Below the pieces are notes generated by a model. It was not told the DNA's origin and made no database searches. It was given only the letters and a program-made list of their open reading frames with translations. From Phoebastria nigripes (Eukaryota > Chordata > Aves > Procellariiformes > Diomedeidae): a DNA stretch of 64,000 bases. The DNA lies in contig JAYKAV010002953.1 of NCBI GenBank assembly GCA_035582835.1, positions 54,287 through 118,286 of the forward strand, written 5' to 3'. Position numbers and translations under genes: made by a program. Each line of letters begins with the position of its first letter. The stretch's first letter is position 1. Below are positions 38,858 through 48,402 of this stretch, piece by piece.

Positions 38858-38916
38858 TCTAACTGCTGCCCATTATCTCTTTCTTTGATACGCAATTAGA
38901 TGACAATTAACTTGAT
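38858..38916 (+). promoter_or_regulatory. Ventx-promoter-like module (GATA + TCF + homeodomain sites)
   Basis: TTATCT (38873-38878) and CTTTGAT (38883-38889) are four bases apart, exactly the spacing of the pair in the gene A promoter (33732-33748). GCAATTAGATGA (38892-38903) is the same 12-mer found at 33717-33728, followed by another CAATTAA. No TATA box or exon follows. Probably a cis-regulatory element of the cluster. Confidence 0.45.
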
Positions 38917-39540
38917 AAATCCCACCGAAGCGGGGGCAGGAAGAAAGAGGAGAGATGTCTTGGTCTCGACTTGTTCCTTGTGCAGACTTTACTACTTTTC
39001 CTTTACAACTGTCTCTTAAGCTCCTAGGCCTCGACATAGCGTTACCTTCTAATGATATTTAGTAGGGAGCTAATCCCGGCAGCTCTTCGGTATTCAGGTA
39101 GGTTCGGTGCTTTAATTCTTGTTTTAGTCCTTAGTTATTCTACCTGGGCAATTCTGAACAACTATGGAGGTGTCATAAGTCCTCAGGCAACGTGGTGATG
39201 GTGTGCATGGGAATTCAAGTACTGTTTTGTTTCGAGCTAACTTGTACTTAACTTATCTAGGCGCTTTGTCCATTAGTTGCGCAAAAAACTGAATGAGATT
39301 TCCCCGATAAATTGTTTTCAATACAAAGCGCATGTTTGCTCCCATAGTTGCTGAATAGGAATACCTGGGCTTGCGGCGTGTGAGCCGGGAGGGAAGAGGG
39401 TGCAGCATTGCCGGGTGAGTCAGTAGCATTTGTTATTTATGGTGTGTTAGCCCGCATTGTTCCCGTGGGCAAAGGAGCGACTGGGTGATGGCCCTGTTAG
39501 TGTTCACGGGTACTTCAAACAGAAAAGCGTCTATTCCGAA

Positions 39541-39660
39541 ACAATCGATCTCGTTGATGCCTAATTGACTATCTAATAGCACCTATCAGGACATCAAAGG
39601 AGGCGCTGAATAACCCAGTTAGCATTTCCAAAGGGGAGCAGTGGAGGGTATAAACAGTGA
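39541..39660 (+). promoter_or_regulatory. Orphan TATA promoter-like module
   Basis: Several TAATTG/TATC sites (CTAATTGACTATCTAATAG), then ACATCAAAGG (39591-39600), the reverse complement of the CCTTTGATGT in the gene A promoter. TATAAAC (39649-39655) follows, in GAGGGTATAAACAG, and then a CpG-rich block to 39770. The TCF-to-TATA spacing of 58 bases is close to 48 in gene A and 53 in gene B, but no Ventx exon follows. Confidence 0.35.
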
Positions 39661-42600
39661 TCAATTGTCCCACCGGCCGCGGCAGGGAGCCGGCCCTGCA
39701 GCCCGGCCTGGGCAGCGGCTCCCGGGCCGCCCGGGGACGCGGCAGGGAGCCCAGCCCGGGCCCTGCCACTACCTGCAGTCCTTGTATGGAGCAAGGCAAC
39801 ATATCCTGTCTCGCCTGCGCTTCCAGCAATGCTAACCTCGTTCCCTGCAGTAAGCCAGCTTGCTTACCTCTGAAGGGCTGCCACAGACTCTCTCTTAAAA
39901 AACTGCTGCCTGTGTGTGCAGCTAAACATGGTGGGTTTTTTGGGTTTGGGTGTGTTGTTCCTACTATCCTCTATCATCTCCACTTCTCCAGTTTTGTCAA
40001 GATGACTCTGGAATCTCTGTGCTTTTCAGAAAGATGAATGAGATCTGCCTATGATGGAGCCAGTAACTTAGTAGCCCAGCGGGTCCCAGGTCTGGTGACC
40101 TAGTACATCAGCTCTTAATCTATGATAAATGCTATGATAGATTGCTCAGTATACTGTTTTTTCATGAACTGCTTCTTACAAACATGGCTAGCAGAAGGCA
40201 AGTTTGGAACCTGAAGATTTGCCCAATTATGCTAGAGACTATTTTTCTTGAGAAGGATTATTCTTATGTTTTCCAATTTGTGGCCATTTTTTTCTTATGC
40301 TGTCACTCAAAAACAGGTGGGACGGTATGTTGAAGGACTTGGCACACCAACAGCATTCCTGGGGAGTACAAGTACTTCAGCTTCTAGTAAAGAGTGAGCT
40401 TCTAGTAACTGGTGCGAGGAAACATTGCAGCCTAGATAGTGGGCTGAACCTTCCCCCCAACAATACCTTCATGCGTGTAGACCTGCTACAGTCCTGCCTG
40501 TTCTCATGGGCTTATACTTTGTGCGTGCACACAAAGCCCCAAAAGAAATATTCCCGTTATGTACCAGTGAGATAAATCTACCACTTGTCTCTAGAAGTCT
40601 TGTAGAGTTCGCATGAAAGAGCACTTTTTCCTGATGGCCTTAGCTGTAATTCTCATGTCCTGGCATTAATCACTGCACCTAAATTTCAGGGTACCATACT
40701 GTGTTACAAGTGCACATAAGTTATCAGTAAATTTCTTGAAGCAAACATGTTTTTTATGGTTGTAAGGCTTACGTGCAAATGCAGAACAATAAATATTTTG
40801 AAATATGATTTGGAGAAACGGGTCCACTATATTCTTAATATAAATCATGTAAGAAAAATACATGTATTTTCCAAAATTCTACAGTATCCCCAAGTTCTGG
40901 GTATACAGAATTCTACATGAAAAGACATTAATTTCCCTAAGCACTTAGATTTATTTTTGATCATGGTTATATATGAATTGAATGATACAAAAGTTTCAAG
41001 TGATACAAAATTATTGAGTGGAAGTAAATTTGCATCTCCTTTAAGCACCGTATTTCTGCAAGATGAGGAGAGGATTTAACTACAGCTGCAGAGCCTCTAT
41101 CCACCAAGGGTCCAGGGTCATCGAAGTTTTCAAGTTTCTCAAGCTGCCACCTCTTTCTGATGGGAGCTACAACAGCCACATTGCACCTCCCACCCCTTCC
41201 CCATCTGTTCCAGGGTTTTGTGGTCCACAGATGCAGCTATGTTCATCTGGTGGGGGAATCCTAGGGTTGGGTATAAACATCTTATTCAACAGGCAATTCA
41301 AATCGGATTCTAATTAAAAAAAAAAAAAAAAAAAAATCAGTTTTCTTTGACTTTCAGCAAACAGTGGGATGGGTCAACTGCTTCCCTACATACTCAGTCA
41401 AATGACAGGGGAAATAGCAGCAGCTATTCAGGGGTACTAACAGTTTCCCTCTGTAAGACACATTATGTATAAATGCAAATGCACACGCTGGTCTCTTTGG
41501 GCACAGCACTGAATGGTCATCTTATGCCTGGTTTAATTTTGGCGGTAGGGGTGAAGTGTCCCTCCCTAGATGGTAGTCCCTGGGTGTCACTGTGTGCCCG
41601 GATGGGGGGACTGCAGGGCACAGGGGACCCAGGACTGCTTGGCTTGGCATAGCTTTCATCTGCTGGAGAACCGGTGGGGAGACCCCCCGGGGGGGAGCAC
41701 ACTGCTTGCTGGGCAGGTGTGTGCTCAGCTTAGGAGCTCCTGAATCCCAGTGGTTTTCAGGTATGACGTCCAAACTTGTTTTTGGCAAGGCAGTCGGGCT
41801 CTGCAGATAGTACGCAATGCATTACAAGGAACAACTTGCTGTGGATGAATTTATACATGGTGGAGCCTGAGTTTCTCTGCATTGTCCACACACGGGGTTA
41901 TTCAGAAATGGCTGTTCTGAAATAAGATGGAGATAGTGAGTACGGCGGTGCATTTGCCCCAGAAAAAGAGGGACCATACACAGGTGGATAGTTCAGGAAT
42001 AGTTATTAAATCCAGAAGTTATTAATGTGCAGGCACTTAGCTCTTTTGGGGAGCAGAGTGTCACCTATCCCTGTTTAACTGAAATGTGTCTAGGAAATGC
42101 TATGGGGTTTAAATGCTCCCCTCTTACGGTGGTTTTGGTTGGGTCAGTGGCACTCGCAGGTATATGTTTCTGACCTAGGGAGGGAGTCTGGTCTCCAGCT
42201 CAGTGTTCAACTGCCTGGGCTTTTGTGCTGGCTTGTGCATATCAGCCAAAATGACAGTCTTGTGCCAGCGGCAACTGAACCTCCATTAGTGGCTGTGCCC
42301 AGCACCCCATAAGGAACAGGCTGATCTCTCTATCAGGGCTGTGCCGAGGCAAGTACAGCCCCTCCCCATCCCTGCCCTTAGGGGCTGGTGTTGCAAGCAA
42401 AGCTCCAGGAGGAATCCAGCTCCTGGGCTTTGTGGGCTTGGTAAGGTGTTTGCATTGCTCTAGTGCCCAGGCTTTATCGCTCCCCTGGGGCCAGAGCTGG
42501 GATAAGCCGGTGTGGCCCTTGGGGGCGGGAGGGGTCGATAACGCACTGTCCATTCCGGTGGCTATCGAGTTACGGGAACGCTTGAAACAATGAAAACGGG

Positions 42601-43579
42601 TAGCACGAATATGACTTTCTCCCCTGATCTCTCATTATCTCATTATAAATTGGGGAGTTTTGAGGGGAGTTGGTTTGGTTGGGGTGTTTGACTTCTCTTT
42701 CTCTCTCAAAAAAAAAAAAAAAAAAAAAGTCACATCTACTCTTATGTGTGGGAACCGAGATTATTGCTCTGTTCTTAGAAAGAAAAAAGCTCCTGCCCCT
42801 TTAGACCCAGGTTTCTGGTGCCCACTCCTTTCAGTTGTGCATCCTGGTGGGAACCCCGAGGAGTTTAGTGGAAACTGAGGTCCTGTCAGTGCATTCATCC
42901 AGTTACAGGGATGGCGATCGCTTCCCCTGGTCTTTAGGAAGCATCGAGGAGTAGAATGTGTGTTATCCAAGTATCGCTACTGCCAGTAGGGTCGTGGTCG
43001 GTCCGGTCTTTTTCACCGGGGTGGCTAAAAACCGGGTGTAAGTTAGAGAAGAGCCCGGACACGGGCTAAGCTGCCGGGATGCGCCTTTCCCCAGCTGGCC
43101 TTTCCCCAACCAAACTTTGCTGGGGGGGCGTCTTGGTGTCCTCCCCGCATAATAAGGGCATCGTCCTTCTCGGGAAGCGACGTGTGGATTGGGATAGTTT
43201 GAAGTTGATGAGGTGCGAGCTTTGCTGCTCACTTAGTGCTTTGATCGCTAAACTCTCGGGGAGATCGGTTGCGTTTTCTGGCTAGACAGACGGCGCCAAG
43301 TTCAAGCTGAGAGGGCCCGCAGCCCTGCTAACCCCGCAGCCCGGCCGCGGTCCGCGGGGGTGAGGGTTCAGCCTCGGGGATAGGGACTTCTTGATAGCGG
43401 CCCCCCACGGCTTTTCCCCGGGAGGCCGGTCTCCACAGCTCCCCCGAGGTGAAGTGCCCGACGGCGGGGCTGGAGGGCCCTGCCGGCGTCACGTTATCCC
43501 TCATTCCTGGTTTCGGGTACCTGCGCAATGCGGGACCCGCAGCTGAGAACGGAGTGGGTAAAACCGCGCTGTTACCGGC

Positions 43580-43876
43580 ACCGTCGGTATCTTTAAACGC
43601 CCCTTTGAGGGGCTGGGCCTGCCCGTGCCCTGCCCTCCGGGGGAGAGGGGCAGGTTTGCACTTCAAGGGGGTCTCCCCAGCCCCGCAGACACGCTGGAGC
43701 CAGGGGCTGTAGACATTTGCCATATGTGTGAACTTTCCTCCTCGCTCGCTGGCAGCTGTTATCTCTGCTCGATTCCCACTTTGATGTGGGTTCACACTTG
43801 CAAACGAGCCCGCCCGGGACCGGAGCGCCCATATAAGAGGGGGCCGAGCCTGGCGGTCCCCCAGCCCCTCTCCGCC
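43580..43876 (+). promoter_or_regulatory. Promoter of Ventx gene B
   Basis: TATAAG at 43832-43837 in CCCATATAAGAGG, 45 bases before the ATG. Upstream, in the same order as gene A: CGGTATCTTT (43585-43594), ATGTGTGAAC (43724-43733), TTATCT (43759-43764), CTTTGATGTG (43779-43788) and an inverted T-box-like TTCACAC (43791-43797). The whole block lies in a CpG island that continues into the gene. Confidence 0.7.
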
Positions 43877-45415
43877 ATGAACCAGGCCGATCTCTCTTTG
43901 GCAGAGACCAAGCCCCACGGGGTCAGGCCCCACATCTGCTGCGCGCCCCCTCCCCGCGCCCCCACCTCGCTCGGCAGCACGCCCCTCCTGGTCAGAGCTG
44001 AGCCCCGACGGGGGGGGCCGCGGCCGAGCCAGCCCGCGGACAGCGAGCACTGCGCGGGGGAGCGGGGCCGAGACAGTCCCCGGGAGCCCACCGACCCGTT
44101 CCCGTTGGAGCCAGGTGGGTGAGGAGGGGACAGGGAAGGAGAAGAGGGGAGCGGGCGGGGCGGGGACACACACGGGACCTCGACTCCCGTCGGTGCAACG
44201 GCCCGGTAGGACGAGGGGAGGCGGAGGCACCCCCCCAGCCGGGGAAGAGACCTCACCGCCGCCCCTTACCTTCCCCTTTGCAGCCCCCGACGGCGGCTGG
44301 TTGAGCGCCGACGAGTCCTCGGGCTACGAGAGCGAGAGCGCGGGCGGGGAGCGCGCCGCTGCGGCGGCGCCGGGAGGGACCCGCGGGCGGCAGCGGCGGG
44401 CGCGGACCGCCTTCACCTCGGAGCAGGTCTGCCGGCTGGAGAAGACCTTCCAGCGCCAGAAGTACCTGGGGGCCTCGGAGCGGAGGAAGCTGGCGGCTGC
44501 CTTGCAGCTCTCGGAGATGCAGGTGGGTCCCCGAGGAAGCAGGTCCTTCCCGCCCCGCCGGGCAGGAGCAGCCAAGCTCGGCGGTCTTGCGTCGGCCTTC
44601 CCTGCGCTGAACAGACGTAGCGGTCTTCAGCTGGGTTTAGCAGGGGCTGTGGGAAGGGTAGTGGGATCCCTCGGGGATTAACGAGTTAACACTCGGGGAA
44701 CTTGGGTGCACTTTCTGTCGGGGAGCTATCAAGGTTTCTTATTTCTTAATACGGAAAACTGCTTGTCCTTGATATACAGCGATCTGTGTAGACCTTGCAG
44801 AGCTTATATACGGTCTTAAAGGCTCCAAGTGATTAATCTAGAATCGCTGAACACGGACCTTCTTCCCCTCTACATCCCCCAGATCCTCTGCCCTCGGTTA
44901 GCTAGGGCGAAAGCATCAGTCCAACTCTATCAATTCAAGTGGAGCAAAATGGCAAAGGCAGCTGAGACACAGTTGTTCATAGTTTGCACGTTATTTTTAA
45001 GCAAAGTCCACCATTTGTCTCCTCCACGCCCCACCCCGTTCTTTTTGTTACTCAGATCAAGACCTGGTTTCAGAACCGGAGGATGAAACTGAAGAGGCAG
45101 ATGCAGGATCACCAGCAGAGCCTCGTGTCTCCTGCTCCACCCTACAGCTACCCCCCGGGGAGCCCACCCGCCCTGTTTCAGGATGGTCTCCACTACCCTT
45201 TTGCTCCACAGCACCAGAGACTCCTGCCTTTTGCCCCGGTGCCTGCTGTGCAGTTCAGCTTCTCCTTTCCCAGATACGATGCATCGCAAAGCACCTACAG
45301 CTTTATGGCAAACGAGCTGCCGTACTACCATCGACGCTTTCTTCCTCATCCTTCTTTCCATCCAGTTATTCAGAACAAAATGGACAAGCAATGCCACCCT
45401 GTATATGCATTATAG
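43877..45415 (+). CDS. ventx-like: Ventx-family homeobox gene B
   Basis: Exons 43877-44114, 44284-44522 and 45056-45415 (TAG) join to 278 residues; donors CCAG|GTGGGT and GCAG|GTGGGT, acceptors CCCTTTGCAG and TTGTTACTCAG, phases 1 and 0 as in genes A and C. The start is the first ATG after the TATA box, in TCCGCCATGA. The N-terminus MNQADLSLAETKP lacks the FSVEWLxQSS motif. Exon 2 has LSADESSGYESES (about 85-97), an acidic Ser-rich motif that I recall from amphibian Vent proteins. The homeodomain (about 117-175) includes RRARTAFTSEQVCRLEKTF, YLGASERRKLAAALQLSEMQ and IKTWFQNRRMKLKRQ, with Thr47. The tail is aromatic- and Pro-rich (SFSFPRYDASQSTYSFMANE, LPYYHRRFLPHPSFHP). Expected to be a nuclear transcription factor of the BMP-Vent branch; which Xenopus paralogue it matches I cannot tell. 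Confidence 0.88.
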
Positions 45416-45569
45416 AGGGGAAAAAAAAGGGGGCAGGCAAAGGGGAAAGGCGTGTATGCTGTAATGTATTATTTTGTGCTCAGAATCTCTTGTCTGATTT
45501 GGAAGAGTATGTGTTTATTATTTTAAGTTAAATGTGAAAAGGAATAATTTTATATTTGTACTAATTGAC

Positions 45570-45575
45570 ATTAAA
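45570..45575 (+). terminator. Candidate polyadenylation signal of Ventx gene B
   Basis: ATTAAA in TTGACATTAAAATTT, 155 bases after the stop. It is a common variant signal. A canonical AATAAA lies further on near 45836, so a longer 3' UTR including the 45645 hairpin is possible. Confidence 0.4.
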
Positions 45576-45644
45576 ATTTATTAGATGTGATGCCACTCTT
45601 AGTAATTTTTGGTTTGATAGGCTATTAATTTTTTAAATATTGGT

Positions 45645-45677
45645 AGTCTACTATCTTAATTCAAAAGATAGTAGACT
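45645..45677. repeat. Perfect 13-bp inverted repeat (hairpin) after gene B
   Basis: AGTCTACTATCTT (45645-45657) and AAGATAGTAGACT (45665-45677) are exact reverse complements with a 7-base loop. If transcription of gene B runs to the AATAAA near 45836, this sits in its 3' UTR. Confidence 0.8.
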
Positions 45678-45679
45678 GA

Positions 45680-48402
45680 AAGGAATCTGCTGAAAGGGAG
45701 CTGGAGGGAGAAAAACGGCAGAAACTTGCTTTCGCCAAATTTCCCATGGTGTAGGGCAAAGTTAAGTTCAGTCTGAAATGGGCATGTTAAGAAACTGGTT
45801 TTCATCGCACATCCCCAGTTATGGAAAATATATGAATAAAATCGGAACAGAGTTATATGTGCCAACTCTATAAAGGTTGCACTTGTGCAGTGTAAATGAC
45901 CATGGTCGCCTGAACTCCGGTTTTGGGTAATGGGGAAGGATTTAGGTGTTTTAATACATCTTATCTGACTTTACTACACTCATGCTGAGATATACAGACT
46001 GTACGTTGAGTGTGTTTGGGAGCCTGGACCTTAACAGTTGCATTGCACCGTGCTTTTGGCTAAGTGCATCCTCCAGGAGGAAGGATTAAACTATTGGTGA
46101 GTTTCTCTTCTTGAATATTAATCAATTTATTGCTTTGCATTTCCAGTCCCATCTTCCACCTGAAAGCATCAGCTGTGTTAATCACAAATGTTAATTAAGT
46201 CGGTGTCTTTAAACAGGCATTAAACAGTTCAAGCCTCCAGTATGGATTTTAAAGTTTTACAATTACTGAAACAAATACTTCGTGAAAAATTTAAGAGCAT
46301 AACTGTGTTCAGTTCATAGCCATATCGTCTAAATGGGATTTTAATCTTCAAATTCGGCCTTTGATTCACCACTAAATGCCCATGATAATTGCATATTTTG
46401 AACCTTTTTTTTTTTTTTTTAGTAAAATGAATTTAGCAATCCTGAAATTTGTTGTTTTTTTAGTTCTTCCAGGGATTGGTTTTTACTCTCCTGAAAGAGC
46501 TTGGTTAACACTTATTATTTCTTGATCTTTTAGAGTTTCATGAAGTTTCTTTAATTCACCTGAAAGGTCTTCTAAATGCATTAGAAACTAAGTTGATTGC
46601 TAATTTTTTCCCCTCCACTCTCTAATCCAGTGAGCCATCAAGAATTTCGATTTAATAGCCTAGGGGCTTCTTACTTGTGAAACAATGACTTGGAAGGGGA
46701 AAAGGGAATTTTTTCCAATTACACTGTTCCAAACCAGATGCAGTCTTAACTCCAAGAGGATCCAGGTCGACATGTTGGAGGCAAACTTGCTGGTCGTTGG
46801 GGGAAGCAAGATGTTTAATTACAGGCTGACTGTTCCTTAACAGTCATGCTGCATCTTCCCTGCATTGTATAGTCTGCATTCAAAGTGACTAAGAAATGCA
46901 GATGTCCCTTCAGCTGCCTAGCTGCATCTCAGAGCAGCGCTGTCCTGGTGTGGCACTGAGAAAGGTGTGTGGTGGGGGAAACTCCTTCAAGTGTCTCCCA
47001 CCCTCCCCCCAAATGGGAAAGGTAGGGGTGCTTGGGAGCAGGTTCAGAGAGAACCTCGCCATGGCACGCTCAGGGATTTCCCTTTCACCAGAGGTTATAA
47101 TCAGACAGGAGATGAGACACAGGAGGCAGGAATTTGGATGGAAGTATGTCCCCTCCTGTATCTCAATATCCCTGTTGTCTACCAAAGACTGATTTCAGCT
47201 TTGCTCTCCTTAGCCCCATACCACAACTGTTAACGGGAGGGGAGAGAGGGGAAGAAGGGAAAGCGCATGGCACAAGGCTGTTGTAGGCCCTGTTTGTCAA
47301 CTTTTTTTTCTTATGAGCAATCTCTACATGGAAGGGAGGGGTGTTTAGTTGTTTTTTTTTTGTTTGGGTTTGTTGTTGTTTTTTTTTTTTTTTTCTTTCT
47401 CTTGACAATTGCAAAGTAGCCTAACAGTCACCTGGCAAGCAGTTTAGGATGGTCAGGGGCAGGGAAGGAGAGGTAATCACACCTGCTGGGGTTGCTTTAT
47501 GCTGATGCGAGATCTCTTGTTTCTCATTATGCCTTAAAGGCTCGGCTTTGCCATTCTCCATAAAGCTTGCTCTGGGATTTTTAAGAATGGTCCCGAGTGT
47601 TCCTGATAGCAAGCAGTTTAAAATTAGTGAGGCTGCCAAGTTACAGCTGAAACCTTAGAAGTAAAAACTGAAACATTGTCATTTTGAGTGTCCCAGAAGA
47701 CCCGAACTTGTGAACAGCTCCAATGTTTTCATCAGCAGATTTAAGTTACAAGTATGTTTGACATTGGCATCAAAATACATGCTTGCCAATTCATTCCTTA
47801 GCCTCACCTCTCTTTAAATGCATAAATGGAATATCTACATCAACAAACAGGGGAGACCACTTTAGGAATGGTGCAGAATATACAGATAAAAGACAATACT
47901 AGACAACTTGTTCAGTTTTGTTCATAGGGCTGCCACCTTTGGTACCATTTTCATTTCAATGCGTTCACTGTAGTTTACAAATCTTTCCTCAAAAATCCAC
48001 AGCCAAGTAGAATGGTCAAAGTTTTTAACACTTATCTATTACATGATATAATTACTATGTAAATTGAAGTATAAAGAGTACTCCCCTTTTTTAGTGGAGA
48101 TACTCGCATGATTATAGGTTGTTTTCTGAAAACAAACCTTTGGATAGGAAAATTTATGTAGAAGTTTCAACACAGCATAGTGAAGACTGTAGGAATAAGG
48201 GAAGTTTCAAGTCTTCCACTTCCACCCTCAGTATTACTTCTCTAATACAAGCAAATTCTTTTCTCCTTTAATATAAAACCCAAAATTTGATTTAAAAAAA
48301 TAAAATTGAATCAATCTATTTAATATAACAAAATAAGTTAAATAATTACTCTTAGAGATATTTGGCAGTTCTTATTTAGACTATAGGTAATCTTTGGCAT
48401 TT
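45680..48402. other. Spacer between convergent Ventx genes B and C
   Basis: No gene recognised in 2.7 kb. It is AT-rich with homeodomain-type ATTAAT/TTAATTAA sites around 46100-46210 and T runs near 46407 and 47345-47395. The B and C transcripts converge here. For gene C, ATTAAA on the minus strand at 48319-48324 is a possible polyadenylation signal. Confidence 0.45.

Larger units (their letters stand above)
35165..43280. other. Spacer between Ventx genes A and B, no protein gene seen
   Basis: Eight kilobases without a homeodomain, a FSVEWL-like motif or another recognisable exon. It contains an AT-rich, homeodomain-site-rich block (35930-36560), a gene-less CpG island (36770-37620), promoter-like modules at 38858-38916 and 39541-39660, and A tracts at 36585-36599, 41315-41336 and 42707-42728. 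Long frames in the GC-rich parts are low-complexity Pro/Arg/Gly sequence. Confidence 0.5.

Noticed and set aside
39657..40037. 126-codon frame after the orphan TATA module as a fourth Ventx exon
   Set aside because: It starts at GTG, has no FSVEWL-like motif or homeodomain, and drifts into AT-rich sequence; it does not support a Ventx pseudogene by itself.
43328..44256. 300-codon minus-strand frame over gene B promoter and exon 1
   Set aside because: Antisense to the promoter and exon 1 of gene B; composition typical of chance frames in GC-rich DNA.
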